A stretch of DNA of 64,000 bases from Alentia gelatinosa. Taxonomy: Eukaryota; Annelida; Polychaeta; Phyllodocida; Polynoidae. Under the pieces are notes generated by a model that saw nothing but the letters and a program-made list of their open reading frames with translations, had not been told where the DNA came from and searched no databases. A program made the position numbers and the translations under genes. The DNA lies in the NCBI GenBank assembly GCA_950022655.1, contig OX465583.1, forward strand, positions 38,033,360-38,097,359, written 5' to 3'. Shown here piece after piece: positions 12,801 to 23,655 of the stretch (positions are counted from its first letter, which is position 1; each line of letters starts with the position of its first letter).

Positions 12801-14027
12801 CCAAAATCTATAACCGTGAGAAAAGTTGAAACTTAACTAATTATGTAGATTTACTATATATACCCATGCCGTATACATACTGTAAATATGCTGCATCTCC
12901 CCACATAACGTAGAAATACTGTACGGAACACTTTTTCGTAGGGCAAAATACGGAACAGTGTTCCGTACACACCATTTAATTTATTAGTTAGAATATCAGC
13001 TATCAACCAAATTAGGTTAATTATTTCATTGATTTTGGGTATATAGTAAATATAAAACGATCCATCATGCTTGTACAAATAACAAACTTGATGATAATTA
13101 TCATTATCATCTCGCTTTGTATTCTGCACAGCATGGTCAGGTCGTTTTATAAGTAATGTTTATAAAGTGATCTTTTTGGCGTGCTGTGTCTCGCAGCACC
13201 TTGCCGCATCATGTTGGATCATATTATATTTTGTAAGATCTTCTTGACTCATAACCCGTATGTCTGGTGCCACTATTATCGCTTATGGGGACTCTTACAC
13301 TGGGAGCAATCAAACCAAACACCTCATGCGATTCATCCAATCTAGCGAGGTAACAAATCGGCCAGGATCGGTTTAGATCGTGCGTCCCCGTGGAATACCC
13401 GCTTGACTATACAATGGGAGATAGGGTTAGACTATCAGTTCCCAAAATACAATATTATTTGTAATCATTTCACAACCAGTAGCGATGATAGGATATTTAC
13501 GGTGATTTGAATTATCAGCCTTGCTTTATGTCAAAGGTCGCTGATGGTTTTCAAGCAAATTATCCATGTTGGAGCATGTTAATACGATATGCTCGGTAGA
13601 AAGCGCAAATGGCTCTCGAAGGCCCTTCAAGATTGTCTCTTTCTTTGTTAGAGCCTAGGGGTTGAGCATATCATAATTAAAGTCGGGTTTCCGGAGCGGT
13701 TTTAAGGAGTCTGCTCATATACCATACTATTCTCAGTAAGTATGATACTTTTGTCTGGTCGGGTCGGCAGGAATCTCCTCGTGTATCATACTTCAGGACG
13801 TGTCTCGGGTCCGTTTGGGTCTGGGGGAATTTGGTTTTCAAACATGATTGGAATCTCAGAGAAAAGTTCTGTATGGTCTGCCGAGTCAACACCCATGTCC
13901 AACGGATATCTGGGACCGGTCGAGAAAATGTCCCTGTCTCAATGTGGGGTCTCCTTTCCCTGATATTGAAAATGGAAAGGGGCAATCGTAAGCGATTAAT
14001 TACCTTCAAGAGATTTCAATTTTCAAC
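9843..14027. other. Intergenic DNA, no gene recognised
   Basis: AT-rich, with open frames up to about 135 codons (for example 10422-10829 plus and 13677-14009 minus) but no recognisable motifs. A perfect 19-base palindrome, TACGGAACA-G-TGTTCCGTA, lies near 12949-12967. Nothing else supported. Confidence 0.5.
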
Positions 14028-14285
14028 ATGCTAAAAGAATTGTGGGGACCTGTACCAGCTACGATTTATTGTCACTCAGTCACAGTGGTGTGCTATTACC
14101 CCGGTTAACTTGGGGATGGTCACTGAGTATTATTTACCCTGCAGCAGGTGCTAACCAAAAGAAGGCCATCCTACGAGGTTCGCCCCTACCCGCCCACTGA
14201 CAGGTACACAAGTCTCAACAGTGCATGAACATCAGAGAGGGCGTTCACATGGAGAGGGTTACCACGTCAGCAAATATGCTGCACC
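14028..14285. repeat. 255-bp dispersed repeat, copy 1
   Basis: This block, from ATGCTAAAAGAATTGTGG to AATATGCTGCAC, recurs at 16187-16438 in the same orientation with about 90 percent identity by eye. The two copies flank the polypurine tract. No coding capacity or tRNA-like promoter seen. Confidence 0.9.
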
Positions 14286-14434
14286 ATAAAGAACGTACGC
14301 ACTAAGGTGGGGTGGTAAAATATCTTGGGAATCTTGCGTATGCTCCCTCTTTGTTCATTTGTGTACAAGATTAAAAGAGGGGGTGGGGGGTCCAAAATTT
14401 CTGAAATTTTGCGTACGTACTTTATGGATGGTCC
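14284..14434. mobile_element. MITE-like element, copy 2 (reverse orientation)
   Basis: Read on the minus strand it starts GGACCATCCATAAAGTACG and ends near GTACGTTCTTTATGG, with the same C-rich core and GGGAGCATACGCAA motif as copy 1 at 9670-9842. It abuts the first 255-bp repeat copy but is absent next to the second, so it is an independent insertion. Confidence 0.72.
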
Positions 14435-14631
14435 TTTAGTGACATGTTAATCAGTGGCATGCGTGTCAGTGGACAAACAGACAGTCTGAGTATCGACCTT
14501 ACAACTACGCTTCTGAGAACACTCAACCTAATAGTTTCCACGAGAGGGCGTCACTGACTCTGATACCGAACGTTCAGCTATAGTTCTGACGCTGCTACTA
14601 GGTGGCAGGTCGTTCAGAGAACAAGAGGCAA

Positions 14632-16186
14632 ATGATAGAGGGAGCGGGCAATGGCAAAGGAAAGAAAAAGTGAGGGAGAGGGTAAGGGAGAGGGCGAGAG
14701 AGAGGAAGAGGGTGAGGGAGAAGGAGGAAAGAGGAGGTAGGGCGAGGGAGTGTGAGAGAGGGTGAGAAAGGAGGAGGGAGGAGGAGAATAGAGGGGGCAG
14801 TGAGGGCTATGGCAAGAGAGGGAGAGGGCAGAGGAGAAGGAGCAGGAGAGGGCACAGTGAAGGAGAAGGCGAGTGAGAGGGCGAGGGCAAGGGAGAGGGC
14901 GAGGGAGTAGGAGAGGGCACAGGTGAGGGAGATGGGAGGGTGAGGGAGAGGGCGAAAGAGAGAGAGAGAGGGAGAGAGAGAGAGAGAGCGAGGGAGAGGG
15001 TAATGGAGAGGCAGAGGGAAAGGGCAAGGGGGAGGGCAAGAGAAAGCAACGGGCAAGGGACAGGAAGAGGGAGAGGAAGGAAGGAATAGGGATGGCGAGG
15101 GAGTTTTAGAGAGGGCGAGAGAGGAGGATGGAGGGGGAGGGTGAGGGCAAGGGCAACGGAGAGGGTAAAAGATAGGGAGCAGGAAAGGGCACAGTGGAAG
15201 GAGAGGGTGAGGGCAAGGGCAAGGGCAGGGTAGAGGTAATGGGCAAGGGAGAGGGCGAGGGAAAGGGAGTGGCTGAGAGCAAAGGAGAGGGAGAAGGAGA
15301 AGGCAAGGTAGAGGGCGAGAGAGAGAGAGAGAGAGAGAGGGCGAGGGGGAGGGTAAGGGAGAGGCAGAGGGAAAGGGCAAGGAGGAGGGCAAGAGAAAGC
15401 AGGGAGGGAGAGGAAAAGGGAGAGGGAGGAAGGAATAGGGAGAGGGAGGGGTTTTTAGAGAGGGCGAGGGTGAGGGCAAGGGCAACGGAGAGGGCAAAGG
15501 AGAGGGAGCAGGAGAGGGCACAGTGGAAAGAGAGGGTGAGGGCAGGGGCAAGGGCAGGGTAGAGGGAATGGGCAAGAGCTAGGGTGAGGAAGAGGGCAAG
15601 GGAGATTGAGAGATCGACGGAGTGCGAGAGAGGGACAGGGCAAGGGAGAGGAAAGGTGGTAGACCGCAAAAGCAATGTGAGCGAACCGACTCAATAAAAA
15701 AAAAGGAAAAAAAAAGGAAAAGGGCGAGGGTGAGGGTAAAGTAGAGGGCGAGGGATACAGGGTGAGGATGAGAGTGAGGGAGAGGGAAAGGGAGAGAGAA
15801 GGGAGAGGGAGAGGGAAAAGGCGAGGGAGAGGTCGAGGACAAGTGCAAGGGAGAGGGCAAGGGCGAGGCAAGAGGGAGAGGGTGAGAGGGAGAGGGAGGG
15901 GGCAAGAAGGAGGGAGAGGGCAAGGGACAGGTAAGTAGAAGGGAGAGGGAGAGGGAGAGAGATCAAGCAAGGGAGAAGACAATGCAGTGGGCGAGAGCAA
16001 AGGAGAGGGAGAAGGAAATGGAATGTGTAAAGGAGAGGGAGAGGGTGAGGGAGTGGGAGAGAGTGAAGGAGAGGGAGAAGAAGATAGGAAGGAGGAGGGA
16101 GGACAGGGGAAAGGGAGAGGTTAAGCTTGGGGGCAAGGGCAAGGGCAGAGGAGTGGGAGTGGAGAGGGAGAGGGCAAGGGAGAGGG
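14632..16186. repeat. Polypurine (GAGGGA-type) tract, about 1.55 kb
   Basis: The plus strand is almost entirely A and G, built from variants of GAGGGAGAGGGCAAGG. One short mixed-sequence interruption with A-runs lies at about 15655-15720. Long open frames on both strands (up to 325 codons of Pro/Ser/Leu on the minus strand) are by-products of low complexity. Such tracts can form triplex (H-DNA) structures. Confidence 0.95.
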
Positions 16187-16438
16187 ATGCTAAAAGAATT
16201 GTGGGGATCTGTTCCAGCTATGATTTATTGTCATCCAGTCACAGCGGTGTGCTATTAGCCCGGTTAACTTGGGGATGGTCACTGAGTATTATTTACCCTG
16301 CAGCAGGTGCTAACGAAAAGAAGGCCATCCTACGAGGTTTGCCCCTACCCACCCACTGACAGGTACACAAGTCTCAAGAGTGCATGAACATCAGGCAGGG
16401 CGTTCACATGGATTACCACGTCAGCAAATATGCTGCAC
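16187..16438. repeat. 255-bp dispersed repeat, copy 2
   Basis: Second copy of the block at 14028-14285, same orientation, embedded between two polypurine stretches. It differs by scattered substitutions and a small deletion in the CATGGA...TTACCACG region. Confidence 0.9.
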
Positions 16439-16632
16439 GGGAGAATTTGTGAAGGAGAGAAAGAAGGAGATAGGAAGGAGGAGGGAGGACAAGGGAGAGG
16501 GAGAGTGTAAGCGTGGGGGCAGGGGCAAGGGCAGAGAAATGAGAGCGGAAAAGGAGAGGGCAAGGGAGAGGGAGCGGGGTAGGGCGAGGAAGAGGGAGAG
16601 GTTGAGGGCAATGGAGAGGGAGGAATGAGGAG
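16439..16632. repeat. Polypurine tract, second segment
   Basis: GAGGGA-type purine sequence like the main tract, continuing after the second 255-bp repeat copy. Confidence 0.9.
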
Positions 16633-16659
16633 GGAGGGTGAGACCTCTGAGACTCTTAC

Positions 16660-16905
16660 CTATAGTGGGTTATCCATACTAAGTGGCCCATGTTGAGTGA
16701 CCCACACCAATTCACCTATACTGAGTAACCCATACTGAGTGACCCATACTGAGTGACCAACACTTACTAATCTATACTGAGTGACCATACTTGGTACCCC
16801 ATACTTTCTGATCCGTACTGACTGATCTGTACTGACTGAGTACATGCCAACTGAGCCACACTGAGAGACCCATACTAAATGACCTATACTGACTGACTGG
16901 GGTTG
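16660..16905. repeat. Degenerate CCATACTGAGTGAC tandem repeat
   Basis: Some fifteen imperfect units of about 12-16 bases based on CCCATACTGAGTGAC follow one another. The open frame on the minus strand (16660-16947) only reflects this repeat. Confidence 0.85.
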
Positions 16906-18838
16906 AAGATGGGCAGGAGATGTCCAGGCTACAATGAGCTCAGTCATGCTGGCTAGGTCTATTTTTAGCAGTCACCCAGATTGAGCCACCAGCATGTCAT
17001 CTACTCTCAGGATTGCATCAGCGATGTGCTACAGGCTGGTTTTGGATTGTATGCATGACATTTGGTGTCGACTGATCTGACTTTTCAACGATAGAGGTTA
17101 TCTGGTTGTCACTTAAATCCCTTCAGATGTTGGAAAAGCTATTTCTGCTGTACGTCTACTCCCGTCCTCTATTTCAACTGAACTTACTAGGTCCAACGTT
17201 GGGTTCCCATTCAGATTTAAAATGTGAAATTGAATATCAATATGAAATATTAACAACAGTTCCAAGTTCCCCTAAAGCGCATCAAATGTTCTGTAAAAAC
17301 AAATTCTGGATGTATCTAGATATCTGTCTTGAAAACTAGATCCTTATGATGTGCCCCGTCTAAATGAATAGAGAATTCTAATATGAAATTGCCCAGTTCC
17401 AAAGTTAAAAAGAAATATATGTATATAAGCCATCAATGTTTTGTATAAAACATGGCTGTCTGAGAATATGAGATCAAATTTGAAAACAATGGGTCAGGGA
17501 AGCATCATTTGTCTCTTTTGTATATATACTCAGTGTTTTTAGCTTTTTGTAAGCCAGGAATGATACATGTGGAATATCAAACAGGCACAAAAAAGAAGGA
17601 AATATGATGACGAACACTAGATGGATATAGGTATTCGATTTATATAACAAACTTTTCTGTCAATATACATCACTCTCTTCCTCTTAGTACATGTGTAGCA
17701 TGTCGATAATGACTTGTATATATATACCGTCATTAAGCATTATACTCCCAAATTGGCGGCAGGCAAACGGTTTCGGAACACAACGATACCCAAGCTTGTC
17801 GCCTTCATTACATTCATATGCACACTATTTGTCATTGCTTCAAAAGGACAATAACTTCTGCCAGGGCTAAATCTGAACTGCGACGAAACTTTAATCCTAT
17901 AATAAATTTCTAGTGCTGGAAGAATCATACGGTTTTAACGACAACATTAAAATTTAGTGACAGTTTGTGGCCGTTTTGCATGAGATCGATGCAATTCAAT
18001 AATTTAACTCTAGCCTTGAATATTTTAAAGGGGATGATGAATATGATTTATTTTGTATATTTTCCACATGTATATTGGTGAGAGCTACAGGGGGATATAT
18101 GGTTTTGCCATCCTGCAATCATTATTTTTTTGATGAGAGGTAAAAAACCATGAAAAAATTGGCAATTTTGTATGAAAAAATGAAAAAAATGCCCAAATTT
18201 TTCATGAATTTTAAAATATATATATATTTTAATTTTTTTTTTGGCCTAAGTTTTTGTGAAATGAGTCAAGAAAATAAATATGTCGTTTGAATGGGATTCT
18301 GTCATAAATTTTAGTGTCTGTAGAGCCAAACATGGTGGGGAAATTAAGTTGTGCATGCCCCTCATCGGCAATATTTTTAGCTCTGTACAAAATTTCATTG
18401 TGATATTAACAAATAAAACATATTCCACAATTAAGTCTTTGGCTGGTGGTTATAGCCATAAAAAAAAATTGGTGCTATTTGCAGTATTCTCTATGTATGG
18501 TCAAATTAAAGTCTGTTGCCAGTGTTGGGCTAAGTAGGGGAATTACCTCTGTGCGCGTCCCTCATCGCCGATTTTCCGATTTTGCTCATAAACTTTGGGC
18601 ATTCAAGCACTTTTGTAATTGGCATTAGTTAGCACATGGATATACCAAGAACATCTGAAAAAATCATTATTCAAATCCAATTTATAACAAAGATATAAGC
18701 ATAAAACGTTATTTGTGCGCGTCCCTCATCGTGTGCGCGACCCTCATCGACGTGTGCGCGACCCTCATCGCTGATTTCCCGATCCTATTTATAGCCATAC
18801 TCTGGACAGTCTGGTGCCACTTGTCAGCAAGACAATCG
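16906..18838. other. Intergenic DNA, no gene recognised
   Basis: AT-rich, no supported gene. A motif at about 17971-17996 (GGCCGTTTTGCATGAGATCG) recurs in inverted orientation near 24589-24617. At 18712-18777 the phrase GTGTGCGCGACCCTCATCG is tandemly repeated, with an earlier copy near 18550. Confidence 0.5.
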
Positions 18839-19209
18839 GTACATATTACATCATAACTCCGCGAGAACTTAGCGTAGAGACTCGAGATAAATACCAGTAA
18901 ATAGCTATAGACATGAGGATAACAATCGGTATGTCTAAATTTTGATTTAGATAAGGAATCATTTCATTATTTACCGTTTTCCGTTACACAGTTTGTCGTG
19001 AGCGCGAAAACTCCCGATTTGAACCACCCGCGGTAGATGTGTAAACTCCCGGCAAAGTGTGAATCGGAAAATGGCAAATAATCATATTTTTCCTTTCATG
19101 AAACAAAATATAAACTTACGGTCTGTATTCCGCATGTCCTTAGCTATTTATTAGTCTTTATCTGGAGTTCCTACGATAGATATTCCCGGAGTTATGATGT
19201 GAAATGTAC
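18839..19209. repeat. Large foldback element, about 152-bp arms
   Basis: The left arm (18839-18990) and right arm (19057-19209) are imperfect reverse complements along their whole length. Examples are TACATCATAACTCC at 18847 against GGAGTTATGATGTG at 19188, and CATTATTTACCGTTTTCC against GGAAAATGGCAAATAATC. The loop is about 66 bases. Non-coding; it resembles a foldback transposon or MITE of unknown family. Confidence 0.78.
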
Positions 19210-19329
19210 AGAGTAAAAACTAAACAAAAACGGACGTTTCTGTGACGTCATGAAAATATAAGTGACGTCTGACCTACTTAGGCAAAACGTAAATTGCCTG
19301 GGGCCTGTCTCATAAAAAGTACACATTTC

Positions 19330-19962
19330 CCTGAATTTTATTTGATGTATTTAATGTAGGTTGAAAGGTGTTGTAGTTTGATGTAGTGCTAGGTGGTGTA
19401 ATATGGTGTAATGTGAGATGTAGCATGGTGTAGTGTGAGGTGTTGTGGTGTTATGTAAGGTGGTATGATAAAGAGAAGTGTTGCATGGTGCAATTTGAAG
19501 TTTGAGATACCATGATGTGGTGTAATATAAGGTGGTATAATAAAGTACAGTGTGGGGTGGTGTGGTGTAGTATGACATGGTATAATATGGTGCAGTGAGG
19601 GATGTTGCATGGTGTAGTGTGAGGTGGCATAGTGTAATGAAAGGCAGAGTGGTGTAATGTAAGGTGGTGTAGTGTGATGTGGTGTAATATGGTGGTATGA
19701 AGTGGTGTGGTGTAGTATGACACGGTATGATATGGTGTAGTATAAGATGTAGCAAGGTGTAGTGTGAGGTGGTGTGATGTATTGTAAGGTGGTATAATAT
19801 CGTGTAGAGTGGGATGGAGTAAAATGATGTGTAAAATAGTATGGTGTAGTGTAAAATAAGGTGGTGTAATATGGTGTGATGTGAGATGTAGCATGGTGAA
19901 GTGTGAAATGTTGTGGTGTAATGTAAGATGGTATAATAATATGTAGTGTGGGATGGTGGAAT
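19330..19962. repeat. GGTGTAGTGTGA-type degenerate minisatellite, block 1
   Basis: Imperfect tandem units built from GGTGTAATGTGAGATG, GGTGTAGTGTGAGGTG and variants. Long open frames on the minus strand rich in His, Thr, Tyr and Leu are products of the repeat. The same repeat resumes at 20283 and 21034. Confidence 0.92.
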
Positions 19963-19968
19963 ATACAG

Positions 19969-20106
19969 AAACAGGGTTACTGTGGCTGTGTGTGATAAAT
20001 ATGCAGTAAAATTGACAATAAAACGAACCAATGCAGAAGGCAGAGGTTCGTTTCATTGTCAATTTTACCAAGTATCTATCACATACAGACACAGTATACC
20101 TGTTTT
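19969..20106. repeat. Foldback element inserted in the minisatellite
   Basis: Arms 19969-20029 and 20045-20106 are near reverse complements (AAAATTGACAATAAAACGAACC against GGTTCGTTTCATTGTCAATTTT, in part), with a loop of about 15 bases. It splits the surrounding GGTGTAGTGT minisatellite, consistent with insertion of a small foldback element. Confidence 0.75.
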
Positions 20107-20282
20107 TGTATTATTATATACTTTAAAGTATCCAATTTTTAACTTTGCTTCTGGGCAAGTTTTTGGATTTTGTTACGCCACATGCATACCCCGTACGCCA
20201 CCTAGGTGTCGTAAATATATAAATACGATATGGGTAGGAATGGACCATATGTGGAGTAAATACTACCACAGGTATATAATAA

Positions 20283-20506
20283 TTTGATGTTTGAGAATGG
20301 TGTGGTGTAATATAAGGTGGTGTAGTGTGAGTTGGTGTAATACGGTACAGTAGAAGGTGGTGTGGTGTAATATGACATGGTATGATATGGTATAGCATGA
20401 CATGTAGCATGGTGTTGTGTGAGGTGGTGTGTAGTAATGTAAGGTGTTGTAGTGTGATATGGTCTACTACAGTGTAGTAGGAGGTCAGGTGGTGTAAGAT
20501 GGTATT
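20283..20506. repeat. GGTGTAGTGTGA-type degenerate minisatellite, block 2
   Basis: Same degenerate units as block 1 (GGTGTGGTGTAATATAAGG and variants), resuming after about 320 bases of non-repeat sequence that includes a foldback element. Confidence 0.9.
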
Positions 20507-21033
20507 TTTATAAAACAATGCCGTACATGCTACAAAACGAGATGAACATTAACGGTAAAATTACGGAACGAGGCGTTTACAAGCATGGTGGGGCGTTCTA
20601 TATTTATTATATACCCGTAAATGTTGAAATTTAACCAGAACTTACTGTAAATACAAGAATTACGACGATTTCGTAAATCCACCGATAGCGCAAAGTCGTC
20701 AGTACACTCTTATATGGGTATAAGAGTGTACTGCTAATATCAATAAAAAACGAACGTCACCCCAAGCAACGTTAAGTAATCATATGGTTTCCCTATTCCT
20801 ATATATCTTCGAATATCGATAAAAATGCTTAATTCTTTACCTAAAACACTTCCGAAGAAAATGGCGACCCTTATCGAGTAACCACAACAGCTATTGTTTC
20901 GTCCCGCTCCTCGTCAGAGCGGGACGAAAACATGAGAGTGGGACGAAACTATCAACCTCGACACATAACCTATTTTTTATGTACCCCCAGCAGCGGTAGG
21001 TAACTCTAGTTAGTTCGCTAATGGGTATATAGG
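20507..21033. other. Intergenic DNA with short perfect hairpins
   Basis: No gene. Hairpin 1: CAGTACACTCTTATA (20700-20714) and its reverse complement at 20719-20733, loop TGGG. Hairpin 2: GTTTCGTCCCGCTC (20896-20909) and its reverse complement at about 20917-20931, followed by a third related copy at 20935-20951. Confidence 0.7.
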
Positions 21034-21112
21034 AATATGTTGTAATGTGGGATGGTGTAATTTGATGTGTGAGATGTGCTGTGGCATAATGTAAAGTGGT
21101 GTAATATGGTAT
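21034..21112. repeat. GGTGTAGTGTGA-type minisatellite, block 3
   Basis: A short continuation of the same degenerate repeat (GTTGTAATGTGGGATGGTG and variants). Confidence 0.75.
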
Positions 21113-21150
21113 TTAAGGGAAACAAGTTAACCTAATTGGGACGGCTTATT

Positions 21151-21229
21151 GTACCACGTTACTATCGGTAAAATTATCGCATGAGCTTGCAGAGCGAATG
21201 TGATAATTTTATCGATAGTAGCAAGGTAT
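21151..21229. repeat. Imperfect inverted repeat
   Basis: Arms 21151-21181 and 21200-21229 pair (ACTATCGGTAAAATTATC against GATAATTTTATCGATAGT), loop about 18 bases. It lies directly before the GC-rich tandem arrays. Confidence 0.75.
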
Positions 21230-21231
21230 GA

Positions 21232-21400
21232 TATCGGGAGATCGGGGAGAGGACGAGCCCTCGGGAGATCGGGGAGAGGACAGGCCCCTGGAAGATCCCG
21301 GTGAGGACAGGCCCCTGGAAGATCTGGGTGAGGACAAACCCCCTTGGAGATCGGGATGGGGACGAGCCCCCGGAAGATCGGGGTGAGGGCCCTCCTCCTG
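21232..21400. repeat. Degenerate GGAGATCGGGGAGAGGACG tandem repeat
   Basis: About six imperfect units of 27-30 bases (GGAAGATC or GGAGATCGGG followed by GAGGACGAGCCCC or GAGGACAGGCCCC) precede the 17-bp array. Confidence 0.85.
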
Positions 21401-21439
21401 GCGGCCACGCCCTCTCCCCTGGAAGGGCAGGGAAAGTGT

Positions 21440-22101
21440 GGCCTCCCCGGGAGCGCGGCCTCCCCGGGAGCGCGGCCTCCCCGGGAGCGCGGCCTCCCCG
21501 GGAGCGCGGCCTCCCCGGGAGCGCGGCCTCCCCGGGAGCGCGGCCTCCCCGGGAGCGCGGCCTCCCCGGGAGCGCGGCCTCCCCGGGAGCGCGGCCTCCC
21601 CGGGAGCGCGGCCTCCCCGGGAGCGCGGCCTCCCCGGGAGCGCGGCCTCCCCGGGAGCGCGGCCTCCCCGGGAGCGCGGCCTCCCCGGGAGCGCGGCCTC
21701 CCCGGGAGCGCGGCCTCCCCGGGAGCGCGGCCTCCCCGGGAGCGCGGCCTCCCCGGGAGCGCGGCCTCCCCGGGAGCGCGGCCTCCCCGGGAGCGCGGCC
21801 TCCCCGGGAGCGCGGCCTCCCCGGGAGCGCGGCCTCCCCGGGAGCGCGGCCTCCCCGGGAGCGCGGCCTCCCCGGGAGCGCGGCCTCCCCGGGAGCGCGG
21901 CCTCCCCGGGAGCGCGGCCTCCCCGGGAGCGCGGCCTCCCCGGGAGCGCGGCCTCCCCGGGAGCGCGGCCTCCCCGGGAGCGCGGCCTCCCCGGGAGCGC
22001 GGCCTCCCCGGGAGCGCGGCCTCCCCGGGAGCGCGGCCTCCCCGGGAGCGCGGCCTCCCCGGGAGCGCGGCCTCCCCGGGAGCGCGGCCTCCCCGGGAGC
22101 G
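21440..22101. repeat. 17-bp GC-rich minisatellite, about 39 near-identical copies
   Basis: The unit GGCCTCCCCGGGAGCGC repeats with strict 17-base periodicity and no visible indels or substitutions across about 660 bases. Each unit holds three CpGs and a CCCGGG palindrome. Because 17 is not a multiple of three and the unit has no stop in any frame, all frames are open, which produces spurious 250-330-codon frames on both strands. I see no evidence of translation. Confidence 0.97.
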
Positions 22102-22215
22102 GGAGTAGGGAAGAACGTTGTTCGTCAACGATGTTCGGCGTCCAGGAAGATTGGGAGAAGGGCGTGGCTGTCCAGGGGCCCCCTCAGAAATTTTAGTAAC
22201 CGTTAAAGCGTATCT

Positions 22216-22640
22216 TGTTTAAGAGATTTCAGTAATTCAAGAACAACTCGTCCTTTTCAGTAGTGTTTATTCCCTCTTCGTAGACTTGGCCCTCCTCTGG
22301 GGTGCCGTGTGCCAGTAATAGAAGCCGCGGCTGGGAAGAGGGAAGAGTGTAGCTGTCGGGGGGCGTCGCCTCTTGCGGGTTTGAGTGAGTTCCGGGGGAG
22401 TCTTCGTATTGAGGTCTCTCCCGGGGGACGAGAGTTCGCAAGAGATGACGTCACCCGCTTCGTTATATAAACAGAAGCCGTCTGCGGCTTCAGCAGTCAT
22501 CTGCTAGACTCTGAGCAATACACATCAAAGGATTAAAGGCTTCGAGCGGCCTTTGCTGTAGCTCATATCCAGAATAAAGGTTCATCAACGCTATCGCAGC
22601 GGAATCTTCTCGTCCTTGTCATTCTATACACACGATCATT
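22216..22640 (+). mobile_element. Possible solo LTR or LTR remnant
   Basis: The segment has the order expected of an LTR: a GC-rich upstream part, a CRE-like TGACGTCA (about 22446-22453), a TATATAA box (22464-22470), then an AATAAA (22573-22578) about 105 bases downstream, ending around CATTACA near 22640. The left boundary (TGTTTAAG at 22216) is a guess, and I see no target duplication, primer site or coding region. It could instead be a host promoter. Confidence 0.35.
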
Positions 22641-22682
22641 ACAATATTGAAAATTGTAACTAACTATAATGAAAAAAAAAGA

Positions 22683-23655
22683 AGTTAGTGTTGATGGTGA
22701 TGGATGAAGGTGCTGATGGTGACGATGTTGTTTTTCGTGAGTTTGAGTCTGTCAATGTTGGTATGGATTGGTGTTGGTGGGTGATGATGTTGGTGTTTGT
22801 TGCTGTGGGTGTTGATGGGTGTTGCTGTGGGTCAGTGTTACTGTGGGTGGGTGTTGACTCATGTATGTTTGATGGGTGTTGCTATAGGTGTTGACTCATA
22901 GGTGTTGATGGGTGTTGTGTATGTGTTGAGTCATGTAGGTGTTGGCGGGTGCTACTGTAGATGTTGATGGCTATTGCTGTTGGTTGCTGGCTGTTAGTGT
23001 TGGGGTTAGTGGGTGTGTTTGGATGATGATGGTGTTGATTGGTTTTGGTGGGTGTGGTTGGGTGTTGCTGTGGTTGTTCCTGGGTGTTGGTGGTGATAAA
23101 TGTTGATAGCTGTTGTTATTGATGAGTGTTGCTGTTGTTGTTGCCATGCTCTGGTGTTAATGGGTGTTTCTGATGGCGTTGGTGAGTGTTGACAATTGTT
23201 GATGAGTGTCGATATTGGTGGGTGTGGCTCTGGGTGTTCATGTAGGTGTTGGTGGCTGTTGGATTTGAAGTTGATGTTTATGGGCGTTGGTGGTATGGGT
23301 GTTAGTGGGTGTTGCTGTTGGTGTTTCTTGTTGTTGACAGGTGTTCTTGTTGATGTTAGTTAGTGTTGATGGATGTGACACTCACTGATACCTACACCAA
23401 TGTTGGTGTTGATAGGTGTTGAATAGCTGTTGGTGCTGTGTTGGCAGATGTTGATGTGGGTGTAAATGGTTGTTGGTTGTGGTGATTGTTGATGGGTGTT
23501 GATGTATTTATAGGTGTTGATAAGTGATGGTATTAGTGGGAGTTTATGGGTGTTGGTGGGTGTGGGTGTTGATGTTCACAGCTGTGGACCCATTGATGGG
23601 TGTGAATAAGTGATGGTATCAGTGGAGTTGGTGTTGGTATTGTTGGGTGGGTGTT
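22683..23655. repeat. Degenerate GTGTTGATGGGT-type repeat, about 1 kb
   Basis: The plus strand is built from imperfect GGGTGTTG, TGTTGATGG, GTTGCTGTG units, strongly G/T-rich. Short open frames in it are not meaningful. Confidence 0.92.

Noticed and set aside
14598..16000. Long minus-strand open frames rich in Pro, Ser and Leu
   Set aside because: They are translations of the polypurine tract; several frames are open at once and no domain or start context supports them.
19351..20092. 213-226-codon minus-strand frames full of His, Thr and Tyr
   Set aside because: They come from the degenerate GGTGTAGTGT minisatellite.
21127..22206. Open frames of 250-330 codons on both strands
   Set aside because: The 17-bp unit has no stop in any frame, so every frame is open. 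The length says nothing about coding.
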